Origin: Cupriavidus numazuensis
GTDB taxonomy: Bacteria > Pseudomonadota > Gammaproteobacteria > Burkholderiales > Burkholderiaceae
Length of the DNA: 64,000 nucleotides
Direction: 5' to 3'
Assembly: GCF_905397435.1 (NCBI RefSeq)
Contig: NZ_CAJPVI010000015.1
Coordinates: 1-64,000, forward strand
Shown here: piece after piece, positions 16,964 to 25,721 of the stretch
Layout: every line of letters starts with the position of its first letter
How positions within the stretch are numbered: position 1 is the first letter of the stretch
Program-made: the position numbers and the translations under genes
The notes under the pieces: generated by a model
What the model was told of the DNA's origin: nothing
What the model saw: the letters and a program-made list of their open reading frames with translations, nothing else
Databases searched by the model: none

Positions 16964-17725
16964 ATGCAGGCCAGCGCATATCCGTATCATCCCGTGCGAG
17001 AACGGCGCACCCTGATTTGTTTCCTGGCGGCGCTGTTCATGCATATGCTGCTTGGCGCGCTGCTCTACTATGGCGTGCGTTGGCGCAGCGCGGCACCGGA
17101 AGGGGTTTCCGCCGAACTGTGGGAACCCATCGCGGAGGCCGTTCCGAATCAGCCCGCGGTCGCGCCGACGCCAAGCGCGAAGCCGGCCGAAGAAGAGCCC
17201 GCCGATATCTCGCTGCAGGAACAGCGGCGCAAGGCCGAGCGCGCAGCGCGCGACGAAGCGAACGCGCAACGCGAAAAACAGGCGCGCGCGGAAGCCGAGC
17301 GCAAGGCGGCACAACGCGAGGCACAGCGTGAAGCAACGGAAGCGCAGCGCCAGGCCAGCAATGCCGAACGCCAGAGCGAACTGGCCCGCTTGCGTGCGCA
17401 GGCCGGCGGCGCCAACGCGAATGCCGGCACCGGAACCTCCGGCAAGCCTTCGTCCGGCTATGCAGAGCGCGTCCGGCAGCGGGTCAAGCCGAACATTATT
17501 TTCAACGAGGACGTCAACGGCAACCCGGCGGCCGTGGTAGCCGTCCGGATGGCCCCGGACGGATCGGTGCTGTCGACGAGGCTTGCCAAATCGAGCGGAA
17601 ACTCTGACTGGGACAACGCAGTCCTGCGTGCGGTGTCGCGCTCGGACCCGCTGCCACGGGACGAAAACGGCGTCGCGCCGTCCGAAATCAGGATCACGTT
17701 CTGGCCAAAGGACCAGGGGGGCTGA
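16964..17725 (+). CDS. TolA-like envelope protein (TonB/TolA C-terminal domain)
   Basis: A 253-aa TolA-type protein. It has a short cytoplasmic start, one membrane segment (ICFLAALFMHMLLGALLYYG, about residues 18-37), then a long alanine/glutamate/arginine/glutamine-rich coiled helix (about 85-160, many AERKAAQREAQRE-like units), and a globular C-terminal domain (YAERVRQRVKPNIIFNEDV to RITFWPKDQ) of the TolA/TonB_C type. TolA spans the periplasm and links the proton-motive-force-driven TolQR motor to Pal/TolB. No tolQ, tolR, tolB or pal is nearby, so this is a stand-alone copy and probably a paralogue of the tol-pal TolA. The start at 16964 has a GAGG-like site; an upstream in-frame start would add 50 unlikely residues. 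Confidence 0.85.
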   Translation: MQASAYPYHPVRERRTLICFLAALFMHMLLGALLYYGVRWRSAAPEGVSAELWEPIAEAVPNQPAVAPTPSAKPAEEEPADISLQEQRRKAERAARDEANAQREKQARAEAERKAAQREAQREATEAQRQASNAERQSELARLRAQAGGANANAGTGTSGKPSSGYAERVRQRVKPNIIFNEDVNGNPAAVVAVRMAPDGSVLSTRLAKSSGNSDWDNAVLRAVSRSDPLPRDENGVAPSEIRITFWPKDQGG

Positions 17726-17817
17726 TCCTCTGTTCCGGCTGTCGTTCCTCGCTTACTGTGCGGCGAACTCGCTCGACGCTGGCTCGATCGGCACGATCCC
17801 CTGCGTGACGCAAGTGT

Positions 17818-18753
17818 TCATCGTGTTTCGCGCTCGGCATAACGCTCCGCCACGGCCGCCAGGCTTCCGCCGCCGCCCTCGAAGGCGCGCACGATGAAAT
17901 CCAGCAGCACCTTGACCTTCGCCGGCATGTAGCGCGTCGGCGGCGTGATGGCGTACAGCGTGGTGCCCGGCGTGCCCTGCACGGTGTAGCCCGCCATCAG
18001 GCGCCTGAGCCTGCCGGCCTTGAGCGCGGATTGCGCCACGTAGTCAGGCAGCACGCCCACGCCGAGCCCCTCGGTCAGCGCGCGCCGCAGCAGCGTCAGG
18101 TCGATGCATTCGAGCCGCGTACGGATCTTCACGCGCTCGATGTCTTCGCCACTATCCAGTTCCAGGAAGTCGCGGATGTACTGGTCGACCCAGGCCAGCC
18201 TGGCCAGATCCGCGGGGCTCGACGGCTCGGCCTTGTCAGCCAGATAGGCAGGACTGCCGCAAATCAGCCAGTGCACCGAGGCCAGCTTTCTGGCGACGAC
18301 GGACGGGGCCGGCGAATCGGTGATCTGCAGGCTGATGTCGACCTTCTTGCCAGGAAAATCCGGCACATGGTTCTTGAGGATCAGCTTCAGGTCGACCATC
18401 GGATACTGGCTGCAGAAATCGACCGTCAGCGGCGCGACGACCTCTCGTGCCAGCATCGGCGGACAGCTGAGCGTCACGGTCCCACGGACCGAGCCGCTCA
18501 GGTCCCACATCGCTTTCTGGGCGTAGTCGACCTCGGCGCGCACCAGGCTGCAACGCTCATAGAAGAACGCGCCGGCCTCGGTCAGCTCCATGGAGCGTGT
18601 CGTGCGGCGCAGGAGCTGGGAACCCAGTTCCTGCTCCAGCTCGTTGATGCGGCGGCTGACGCTCGAGCGGTCCAGCCCCATCTGGCGCGAGGCGGCGGCA
18701 AAGCTGCCGGCGTCGACCACATTGGCGAAGAAAACGAGTGAAGTGGCTTCCAT
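17818..18753 (-). CDS. LysR-family transcriptional regulator
   Basis: A 311-aa LysR regulator. The DNA-binding head reads FFANVVDAGSFAAASRQMG, RSSVSRRINELEQELG, QLLRRTTRSMELTEAG. The effector domain (about residues 90-300) follows with GTVTLSCPPMLAREVVAPL. It belongs to the CrgA/AaeR-like branch, which keeps DFI or DFL near the C-terminus (KVLLDFIVRAFEGG). It is divergent from the acyl-CoA synthetase gene across about 183 bp that contains TGGTGCA (18777-18783) and its inverted copy TGCACCA (18820-18826), a possible operator. Probable target: the synthetase/nitronate-monooxygenase operon. Confidence 0.92.
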   Translation of the reverse strand: MEATSLVFFANVVDAGSFAAASRQMGLDRSSVSRRINELEQELGSQLLRRTTRSMELTEAGAFFYERCSLVRAEVDYAQKAMWDLSGSVRGTVTLSCPPMLAREVVAPLTVDFCSQYPMVDLKLILKNHVPDFPGKKVDISLQITDSPAPSVVARKLASVHWLICGSPAYLADKAEPSSPADLARLAWVDQYIRDFLELDSGEDIERVKIRTRLECIDLTLLRRALTEGLGVGVLPDYVAQSALKAGRLRRLMAGYTVQGTPGTTLYAITPPTRYMPAKVKVLLDFIVRAFEGGGGSLAAVAERYAERETR

Positions 18754-18936
18754 GCAATTCCGCTATCGCTAACGATTGGTGCATCCAGCACACCAGCATA
18801 GTGCATTGGCGGCGTCTTGTGCACCAGTCCGTCGGATGCAAACATGTCTGCCAAGCGGGCAACAGCTCCGCATGGCTGGATAAGGTCGCGTTTCAAATCG
18901 CCCGGATGCCGCCAGAACAGACAGGAGACAAACACC

Positions 18937-20865
18937 TTGGCCGATTACCCACCGGTCCATCCACCGCTGCGTGCATCCATGCAGGTGCGCGGCATGGATG
19001 ACATCCGCGCACTCGAACAGACGCCGCTGCACGTGGTCATGCCACAGCGCAGCACCTACGAGCTGATCCACAACAGCAAGGCCGCGTTCGGCGACAAGAC
19101 CGCCCTCACCTTCCTGCATACCGGCGATCCCGCCGGCCCGGCCACCAGCTGGACCTTCGACGCGCTGTTCGCGAAGGTCACGCAATATGCCAACGTGCTG
19201 CATGCGCTGGGCATGGGCAAGGACGATGTACAGGGCGTGCTGCTGCCCAGTTGCCTGGAGTATCAGCTTGGGCTGTGGGGCGCCTCGGCTGCCGGCATTG
19301 CCCAACCGCTGAACCCGCTGCTCAGCGAAGACAAGCTGGTGTCGCTGCTGCAGGCCTCCGGCGCCACGGTGCTGCTGGCCTGGGGTGATGAAGCCGAAGC
19401 CGGGTACTGGAGCAAGGCCATGCGGCTGCGCGAGCGGGTGCCGGGACTGCGGCTTGTGATCCGGGTCGCGCCGCCCGGCGAAACACGCGCGCAACGCCCG
19501 GTCCTGCCTGAGGGCGTGCATCACCTGGACGCTTTGATGGCAGCCCAGCCGGACAATCGGCTCGTCAGTGGACGCCGCATCGCGCCGGAAGACGTCGCGT
19601 CCTATTTCCATACCGGTGGCACCACCGGCGCCCCCAAGCTCGCCCGCCACCTGCACGGCGGACAGGTCTACACGTGCTGGGCCACGGTGGAGGTCGCCGA
19701 TTTCCGCGCGAGCGACGTCGCGCTCAATGGCAGCCCGCAGTTCCACGTGGCCGGTACGCTGGCGGGCGGCCTGCCGGCAATCGCCGCGGGCGTGCACCAG
19801 GTGATTCCGACCGCCACGCTGTTCCGCAACCCGGAGGTGATCCGCAACTACTGGCGCATCATCGAGCGCTTCCGCATCACCACGAGCGGCGGCGTGCCGA
19901 CGGTGATGGCCGCGGTCTGCCAGGTGCCGATCGGGGACACCGACATCTCGTCGCTGCGCTTCTGCCGCTCGGGCGCGGCCATCCTGCCACCCGAGCTGGC
20001 GGCGCGCTGGGAACGGCTGACAGGCCACAAGGTCCACGAGACGCTCGGCATGACCGAGACTTCGGGTGTGTCGACCACCACGCCGCTCGGGATCGCGGGT
20101 CCAGCGGGCAGCGTCGGTTTCCGGCTGCCGCACATGCAGATGCGCCTGGTGGAAATGGATGCCGACGGCCAGGCGACCGACCGCGACGCCGCACCCGGCC
20201 AGCCCGGCATCGTCCTCTACAAGGCGCCCAATGTATTCGCCGGCTACCTCAACCCGGCCGACACTGCGAAGGCCTTCACCCACGACGGCTGGCTCATTAC
20301 GGGCGACATCGGCTGGCTCGATGCGCAGGAGCGCCTGCAACTGAGCGGCCGCGCCAAGGACCTCATCATCCGCAGCGGCCACAACATCGATCCAAAGGTC
20401 ATCGAAGACGCCGTCGGCGCCCATCCGGCGGTCAAGTTCGCCGCGGCGGTCGGCGCGCCGGATGCCTATGCCGGCGAGCTGCCAGTGGTGTTCGTGGCGC
20501 TGCACGAAGGCAAGCCGGCCAGCCCGGAGGAGTTGATGGACTTCGCCGCCGCCCGCGTGGACGAGCCGCCGGCCCGCCCCAAGCGGGTGTTCATCATCGA
20601 CGCCATGCCGATGACCAACGTCGGCAAGATCTACAAGCCCGAGCTGCGCGCCATGGCGGCGCGGGCCACGGCCCAGCGCATCGTCGACGGCCTCAGCGAC
20701 CAGTTTGGCGTGCCGCAGCACGCGCGCCCCGGCGCCGCGTGCTCCGAGGCCGATGGCTTGTCCGTGATGCTGAACGGCACGCACAGCCCCGCCTTCGAAG
20801 CCGCGCTACGCGCCGCGCTGGCGGAGCTGCCGCTGAAGCCGCAGCGCGTGCTGCGCGCCGCATGA
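18937..20865 (+). CDS. AMP-dependent acyl-CoA synthetase/ligase (ANL superfamily)
   Basis: An adenylate-forming enzyme that activates a carboxylic acid with ATP and joins it to CoA; the acid is unknown. Core motifs are all present: YFHTGGTTGAPKLARH (P-loop), CRSGAAILPPEL, ETLGMTETSG, the hinge region LITGDIGWLDAQERLQLSGR, RSGHNIDPKVIED, and the C-terminal catalytic lysine in VGKIYKPELR. A TTG at 18937 is chosen because AGGAGA sits eight bases upstream; an ATG at 18979 is an alternative, and an ATG at 18817 is too far upstream. After the usual C-terminus come about 60 extra residues (QHARPGAACSEADGLS onwards) that are not standard. It is 106 bp ahead of the nitronate monooxygenase gene. Confidence 0.92.
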   Translation: MADYPPVHPPLRASMQVRGMDDIRALEQTPLHVVMPQRSTYELIHNSKAAFGDKTALTFLHTGDPAGPATSWTFDALFAKVTQYANVLHALGMGKDDVQGVLLPSCLEYQLGLWGASAAGIAQPLNPLLSEDKLVSLLQASGATVLLAWGDEAEAGYWSKAMRLRERVPGLRLVIRVAPPGETRAQRPVLPEGVHHLDALMAAQPDNRLVSGRRIAPEDVASYFHTGGTTGAPKLARHLHGGQVYTCWATVEVADFRASDVALNGSPQFHVAGTLAGGLPAIAAGVHQVIPTATLFRNPEVIRNYWRIIERFRITTSGGVPTVMAAVCQVPIGDTDISSLRFCRSGAAILPPELAARWERLTGHKVHETLGMTETSGVSTTTPLGIAGPAGSVGFRLPHMQMRLVEMDADGQATDRDAAPGQPGIVLYKAPNVFAGYLNPADTAKAFTHDGWLITGDIGWLDAQERLQLSGRAKDLIIRSGHNIDPKVIEDAVGAHPAVKFAAAVGAPDAYAGELPVVFVALHEGKPASPEELMDFAAARVDEPPARPKRVFIIDAMPMTNVGKIYKPELRAMAARATAQRIVDGLSDQFGVPQHARPGAACSEADGLSVMLNGTHSPAFEAALRAALAELPLKPQRVLRAA

Positions 20866-20971
20866 CTCCGTGCGCCTGTCTGGATGGCGGGCGCACTTCA
20901 CCGACTTTAGGATTCGAGTCCTGCCCGGCCGCCTTTCGGCCCGGCGAAACACCCAACCTGAGAAACGCCCC

Positions 20972-21991
20972 ATGTCCAAGCTGCCTGACGTCCTGCGCGC
21001 GCCGCGCCTGCCCATCATCTGCTCGCCGCTTTTCATCATCAGCAATCCCAAACTGGTGATTGCGCAATGCATCGCCGGCGCCATCGGCAGCATGCCGGCG
21101 CTCAACGCCCGCCCGTCCGAGTTGCTTGACGAGTGGCTTGCCGAAATAACCGAAGGCCTGGATGCGTGGAACCGCGCCCACCCCGACCGCCCCGCCGCGC
21201 CCTATGCCATCAACCAGATCGTGCACAAGAGCAATGACCGGCTCGACCACGACATGGCGCTGTGCGAGAAGTACAAGGTGCCCGTAGTCATCACCAGCCT
21301 GGGCGCGCGCGAGGAAATCAACCAGGCCGTGCATGGCTGGGGCGGCGTGGTGCTGCACGACGTCATCAACAATGGCTTTGCCCACAAGGCCGTGGACAAG
21401 GGCGCGGACGGACTGATCGCCGTGGCGGCGGGCGCCGGTGGCCATGCCGGCGTGAAGAGCCCGTTCGCGCTGGTGCAGGAAATCCGCGAGTGGTTCGACG
21501 GCCCGCTGGCGCTTTCGGGATCGATTGCCGATGGAGCCTCGGTGCTCGGCGCGCTCGCCATGGGCGCCGACTTCGCGTACATCGGCAGCGCCTTCATTGC
21601 CACCGAGGAAGCGCGCGCGCCCGAGGGCTACAAGCAGGCCATCGTCAATGCAACCTCGGACGACATCGTCTACAGCAACCTGTTCACTGGCGTGCACGGC
21701 AACTACCTGGCCCCGTCGATCCGCGCTGCCGGCCTGGACCCGGACAACCTGCCCACCAGCGACCCGAGCGCGATGAATTTCGGCTCGAACGCCAAAGCCA
21801 AGGCGTGGAAGGACATCTGGGGCAGCGGCCAGGGTATTGGCGCGGTCAAGGCCGTGGTGCCGGCCGGCGAGCTGATCGGGCGACTCGAACGCGAGATGGA
21901 GGCTGCCAGCGCGCGCCTGCACGGAATCCGGCCGGCCGCCGGCCACGCGTCCACGGCGGCCAATCAGCCGGTCGTACAAGCCAAGGCGTAA
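20972..21991 (+). CDS. Nitronate monooxygenase / 2-nitropropane dioxygenase-like flavoprotein
   Basis: A 339-aa FMN-dependent TIM-barrel protein of the nitronate monooxygenase family. The opening LRAPRLPIICSPLFIIS and SMPALNARP, the loop VAAGAGGHAG, then LSGSIADGASVLGALAMGADFAYIGSAFIATEEA (FMN phosphate binding) are typical. Many family members are not true nitronate oxidases: they include trans-2-enoyl-CoA reductase-like and terpenoid-related flavoproteins, so the substrate is open. The start at 20972 (MSKLPDVL) follows the family pattern. It sits between an acyl-CoA synthetase and a broken Bug receptor, which suggests a small carboxylate-catabolism operon. Confidence 0.9.
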   Translation: MSKLPDVLRAPRLPIICSPLFIISNPKLVIAQCIAGAIGSMPALNARPSELLDEWLAEITEGLDAWNRAHPDRPAAPYAINQIVHKSNDRLDHDMALCEKYKVPVVITSLGAREEINQAVHGWGGVVLHDVINNGFAHKAVDKGADGLIAVAAGAGGHAGVKSPFALVQEIREWFDGPLALSGSIADGASVLGALAMGADFAYIGSAFIATEEARAPEGYKQAIVNATSDDIVYSNLFTGVHGNYLAPSIRAAGLDPDNLPTSDPSAMNFGSNAKAKAWKDIWGSGQGIGAVKAVVPAGELIGRLEREMEAASARLHGIRPAAGHASTAANQPVVQAKA

Positions 21992-22065
21992 TCGCCGCAG
22001 CGGCTGCCTCGGCCGCTTGCCCCGCCGCGGTACCTGGCCATCCCGCCTCACGCACAGGAGACGAC

Positions 22066-22713
22066 ATGAGTCATCGTCAGCCTTTCCCGTCCGCCGGCAT
22101 GCCGCTGCGGCGCCTGCTTGGCTCCCTCTTCGGCGCGGCTGCGCTGCTGCCGCTCGCCACACCGGCGGCGCATGCCGCGGACGCCTAGCCAACCAGGCCG
22201 GTCCGCGTGATCGTCGGCATGGCGCCCGGCGGCGCCACCGACGTGCTGGCGCGCATCCTGGCCGAGAAGATGGGTCCGGCGCTGGGGCAGCCGATGGTGG
22301 TCGAAAACCGCCCCGGCGCCGGCGCCATCATCGGCACCGCCGCGCTGGCCAAGTCCGCGCCGGATGGCTACACGATCTCCGTCATCCTGAGCAACGCGGT
22401 CATCAGCAACCAGTTTGTCTACAGCAAGCTGCCCTACAACCCGGACACCGAGATTGCCTTCGTCTACCAGCTCGTGGACGCCGCCGTGGTACTGGTGGCG
22501 GACGCGCGCCAGCCGTACCGCACGGCGAAGGAGTTCGCGAGCTATGCACAGGCAAATCCGGGCAAGATCACCTATGGCTCGTACAGCACGGGGTCGTATG
22601 GCCATGTGGCAATGTCCTGTCTGGACGAACGCCTCAAGAGCCGGATGACCCACTTTCGGGCGCGAAGCTGTAGTCGATCAGCTGGCGGCGCGGCGAGGCC
22701 GGTCAGCGCCTAA
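22066..22713 (+). pseudogene. Broken Bug/TctC-family receptor gene
   Basis: Starts properly with AGGAG ahead of ATG 22066 and a good signal peptide (LLGSLFGAAALLPLATPAAHA). It then meets an in-frame TAG at 22186-22188, exactly where the family usually has an aromatic residue before PTRPVRVIV. Beyond the stop the same frame runs on with clear family sequence: MAPGGATDVLARI, GQPMVVENRPGAGA, SAPDGYTISV, YGSYSTGSYGHVAMS. After about residue 195 similarity stops at RMTHFRARS and the frame ends at 22713. The C-terminal half of the ligand-binding fold is therefore missing. Two independent lesions make readthrough rescue unlikely. It was probably the third gene of the acyl-CoA synthetase operon. Confidence 0.88.
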
Positions 22714-22757
22714 ACTGGAAAGTCCCCGGGCCGCCCGCCCATGAACCGGAGCGCTCC

Positions 22758-23279
22758 ATGCCAGACGTCGCCGTTACCGCCGCCGACCATGCCATCGGCC
22801 CCGACACCGCCAGGGTTACCGTCGTCGAGTATGGCGACTTCGAATGCGAATACTGCCGCATGGCCTACGGCGCCATGAAGATCCTGATGGAGCACTATGG
22901 CCCGCAGGTCCGCTTCGTCTATCGCCACTACCCGGTGTCGCACTGGCACCCGTCCGCCGAAGCCGCGGCCGAATGTGCGGAAGCGGCCGGCGCGCAGCAG
23001 AAGTTCTGGCAGATGTACCGGCTGCTGCACGAAAAGCCGAACGGCCTGAAATCGGAAGCGCTGCGCCACTACGCCGGCATGCTCGGCATGGACCTGGACC
23101 GTTTCGACAGCGACATGGCGGCTCACGCGCACCTGCCGCATATCCGCGATGACATGCGCGGTGCCACGCAATGGCAGGTACGGGGCACGCCATCGTTCTT
23201 CGTCAATGGCATGGTCCAGGACGTGACCTTCGGCATGGAACGGCTGCAGCGCGCCATTGACGTGGCGTTGGCGGGTTGA
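22758..23279 (+). CDS. DsbA-family thioredoxin-fold protein, no signal peptide
   Basis: A 173-aa DsbA-like (thioredoxin_4) protein. The redox pair is in EYGDFECEYCRMAYG (CEYC, about residues 30-33), the helical insertion follows, and the cis-proline loop is in RGTPSFFVNG. No signal peptide is present, so unlike classic DsbA it should be cytoplasmic, perhaps acting as a disulfide reductase or isomerase or in detoxification. Similar stand-alone proteins are common beside antiporters and efflux genes. It converges on the MFS gene, with the two stops only nine bases apart. Confidence 0.9.
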   Translation: MPDVAVTAADHAIGPDTARVTVVEYGDFECEYCRMAYGAMKILMEHYGPQVRFVYRHYPVSHWHPSAEAAAECAEAAGAQQKFWQMYRLLHEKPNGLKSEALRHYAGMLGMDLDRFDSDMAAHAHLPHIRDDMRGATQWQVRGTPSFFVNGMVQDVTFGMERLQRAIDVALAG

Positions 23280-23288
23280 GCCTGGGTT

Positions 23289-24563
23289 TCACGGCGAAAC
23301 CACGGCTACCCTGTGCCGTTGCGCGGCCATGAACATGATGAGGCCGAATAACTGCAGCGCTGCCATGCAGAGCGCCAGCTTGACTGTCGAATCCAGCAGC
23401 AGCGGGACCAGCAGCGCCGACATCAGGAAATTGCCGAACTGCTGCACCGTGACATAGCCGCTCGAAGCAAGCCCGCGCCGTTCGGGGAAACAATCGAGCG
23501 CCAGCAATTGCAGGCTCGGCTGCGTGATGGTCATGCCCGCGCCGTAGACGGGCAGTGCAATCAGCGCCCACGGCATGGCCGCGGCGTGCAGGGTCGTGAC
23601 CGCAATGTTCAATATGGCCGCGACCAGCATGACAGCGTGCCCGAGCAGCACGCTGCGCACCGGGCTGATCTTGCCGGCCATGCGATGCGACACCAGCGAG
23701 CCCAGCATGATCCCCGCTACGATCGGAATGAACAGCCAGCCGAACGACTGCGCACCGAGCCCGAGATGTCGGGTCACGAACGTGGGCGCGGCAAAGATAT
23801 ACACATAGATGCCGACGTTGACCCCGGCGTTCGCGAGCGTCAGCGCAACAAAGCGCCAATGAGTCAGCATGGACCCGTAGCCGCGCGCCAGCAAAGCGGG
23901 ATGAAGCGGATGCCGGCGTGCCGGCGGCAAGGTTTCCGGCACCCATCGCCAGCAGGCGACGAGAAGCAATGCTGACACCAGCGCCAGGAAGACAAAGATG
24001 CTGCGCCACCCTGTCCACAGCAAGAGCCAGCCGCCGCAAACCGGCGCAATCGCCGGAGCCAGCGCGAAGATCATCGCGACCAGCGCCATGACCTGCTGGG
24101 CCTGCATGCCGTCGAAGACATCGCGCACCATGGCCCGGCCGACGATCACGCCAATGCCGGCACTGACGCCTTGCAGGGCCCTTCCCGCGTGCAGCGTCTC
24201 AATGCCCGTGGCGCCAGCGCAGATCAGCGAGCCGATGGTGAACAGCGCACTGCCGAGAAGGATCATCCGCCGGCGGCCCACGGCATCGGAGATAGCGCCG
24301 TGCCATGGCAGCATCAGCGCAAAGGGCAGCAGATACGCCGTGAGCGACTGCTGGACCTGCGCGTTCGTGGCATGCAGGGCATCGCCCATGCTCGCGAAGG
24401 CGGGCAGGTAGGTCGCGATGGCAAACTGCCCGAGCATCGACAATCCCGCTGCAATGGCCGCCATGGCGGCAATGCCAGGAAGCGCCTTCGGCAGTGGATC
24501 GCTCTGCGGGGTCAGCAAACCGGATGCTGCCCGTTCATCAGGTCCGCTGCCCTTCAGTTCCAT
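23289..24563 (-). CDS. Bcr/CflA-type MFS drug-efflux transporter
   Basis: A 424-aa major-facilitator protein of the DHA1/Bcr-CflA group, a proton-coupled exporter of drugs or small metabolites. About twelve hydrophobic segments are visible. The cytoplasmic loop 2-3 motif A is GAISDAVGRRRMIL, and RALQGVSAGIGVIVGRAMVRD is the family's typical segment before helix 5 (VxGRAMVRD). YLPAFASMGDALHA near the N-terminus is also typical. The start at 24563 has AGGGAGA just upstream of MELKGSG. A precise substrate cannot be inferred. Confidence 0.92.
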   Translation of the reverse strand: MELKGSGPDERAASGLLTPQSDPLPKALPGIAAMAAIAAGLSMLGQFAIATYLPAFASMGDALHATNAQVQQSLTAYLLPFALMLPWHGAISDAVGRRRMILLGSALFTIGSLICAGATGIETLHAGRALQGVSAGIGVIVGRAMVRDVFDGMQAQQVMALVAMIFALAPAIAPVCGGWLLLWTGWRSIFVFLALVSALLLVACWRWVPETLPPARRHPLHPALLARGYGSMLTHWRFVALTLANAGVNVGIYVYIFAAPTFVTRHLGLGAQSFGWLFIPIVAGIMLGSLVSHRMAGKISPVRSVLLGHAVMLVAAILNIAVTTLHAAAMPWALIALPVYGAGMTITQPSLQLLALDCFPERRGLASSGYVTVQQFGNFLMSALLVPLLLDSTVKLALCMAALQLFGLIMFMAAQRHRVAVVSP

Positions 24564-24759
24564 TCGGGTCTCCCTGTGCCAGGCAGCACAATGTATGGAC
24601 CCGATGGTATTGGCGTGAAGCCTTTCAAAAGGCACAAATCGCGCCAAAAGAATGGCAATTCATGCCACGCAAGGGTTTACGCCAATCAGTTTGATGGATT
24701 CGATCCGCTGCAGGCCTCACGCGATGCCTGTTCGATGGCCGGTTCGATGGCTCTTCCAG

Positions 24760-25698
24760 TCATTGCGCGGTCTGCTGCCTCTGATATTCGTTCAGCTTCA
24801 TCGTCATGTAGGCATCCCGATCCACCTCGTGCAGCTGGCGCGAATATTTCTCCGTGGCATCGAACCAGTTGGCCAGACGCTGGCCAAGGCGCTTGGCGGG
24901 TGGAACGGACAGCGTGGCGAGATACGCGTCGATGGCCAGGTAATAACGCATCGTGTTGCGCTCCAGGAGGCCTCGCACCCCGCCGATATATTCGGTCTTC
25001 CCGGTCGATGGATCACGCGTGGTGGTAAAGCCCACCTTGCCACTGCCCAGGGTCGCCAGATAGGTCTTCATCGCCACGCGCCCGGCAGTGCCATAGCTGT
25101 ATGCGTACGTCAGATGCACGAAGGTACGGCTGGCGGAGATCGAAGTGGCCTCCAGTACGATGCGGTAATCGCGCGTGCTCATCGGACCGCTGTCCGCGTT
25201 GAGCCTGACCTGGAAGTAGTCGGGTCCAGAGGCCACTACGCGGTAGTTGAATTGCACGCGGTACGTGGAGGAGAGTTTCTCCTCGACCTTTCTGCCCAGG
25301 TTGACGGTCAGGCTGGCGCCGTTTCCGCTTGCCGATGCCCGGCAATATTTCACGTTCAGGTGCAGGATCAGCGCGTCGCACCAGTTGGCAGGGCCCTGCA
25401 CCGGATCATTGAGCGATCCGTTGACGGTGGCGAAGGGGTAGTCGACCACGGCATAAATATCCCCGGTCAGCGTGGAGTCGGTTTCCGTTGACGCCAGGTA
25501 TAGCTGGCGCTGAAACGGGTTGCGGCTTAACTGCTCGGTCAGGCTCGCGTATTTGTCGCGCAAGCGCGCCGCATTGCCGGTTTCCTGCGCAAACACGCAG
25601 GGGCTCGCGCCGATGAATGCAAGGACGGCAAGGATCGCGAGGATCAGTCCCAACGCATGTTGTCTGCCGTTTGCTGGCGTCATCGCAAGTCCGATCAT
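24760..25698 (-). CDS. Exported protein of unknown function (START/lipid-binding-like appearance)
   Basis: A 312-aa protein I do not recognise as a named family. A hydrophobic N-terminal segment (LGLILAILAVLAFIGASP, then CVFAQ) is a probable signal peptide. The body contains QRQLYLASTETDSTLTGDIYAVVDYPF, WCDALILHLNVKYCRA with two cysteines that could form a disulfide, and a beta-rich region with FNYRVVASGPDYFQVRLNAD, SASRTFVHLTYAYSYG and IGGVRGLLERNTMRYYLAIDAYL. The pattern of beta strands ending in a long helix is reminiscent of START/SRPBCC folds, a resemblance only. It lies just downstream of a second small exported protein, 23 bp away, suggesting joint expression. Confidence 0.6.
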   Translation of the reverse strand: MIGLAMTPANGRQHALGLILAILAVLAFIGASPCVFAQETGNAARLRDKYASLTEQLSRNPFQRQLYLASTETDSTLTGDIYAVVDYPFATVNGSLNDPVQGPANWCDALILHLNVKYCRASASGNGASLTVNLGRKVEEKLSSTYRVQFNYRVVASGPDYFQVRLNADSGPMSTRDYRIVLEATSISASRTFVHLTYAYSYGTAGRVAMKTYLATLGSGKVGFTTTRDPSTGKTEYIGGVRGLLERNTMRYYLAIDAYLATLSVPPAKRLGQRLANWFDATEKYSRQLHEVDRDAYMTMKLNEYQRQQTAQ

Positions 25699-25721
25699 TA
25701 GCTGTCATCCGAACGCAAGGC

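Noticed and set aside
20905-20940. A tRNA T-arm-like string (GGATTCGAGTCC) before the nitronate monooxygenase gene
   Set aside because: Neither strand shows an acceptor stem, anticodon arm or CCA end; it is only a partial resemblance.
22186-22188. TAG in the Bug receptor as possible amber readthrough or a special amino acid
   Set aside because: The C-terminal half of the gene is also missing, so the gene is simply broken.
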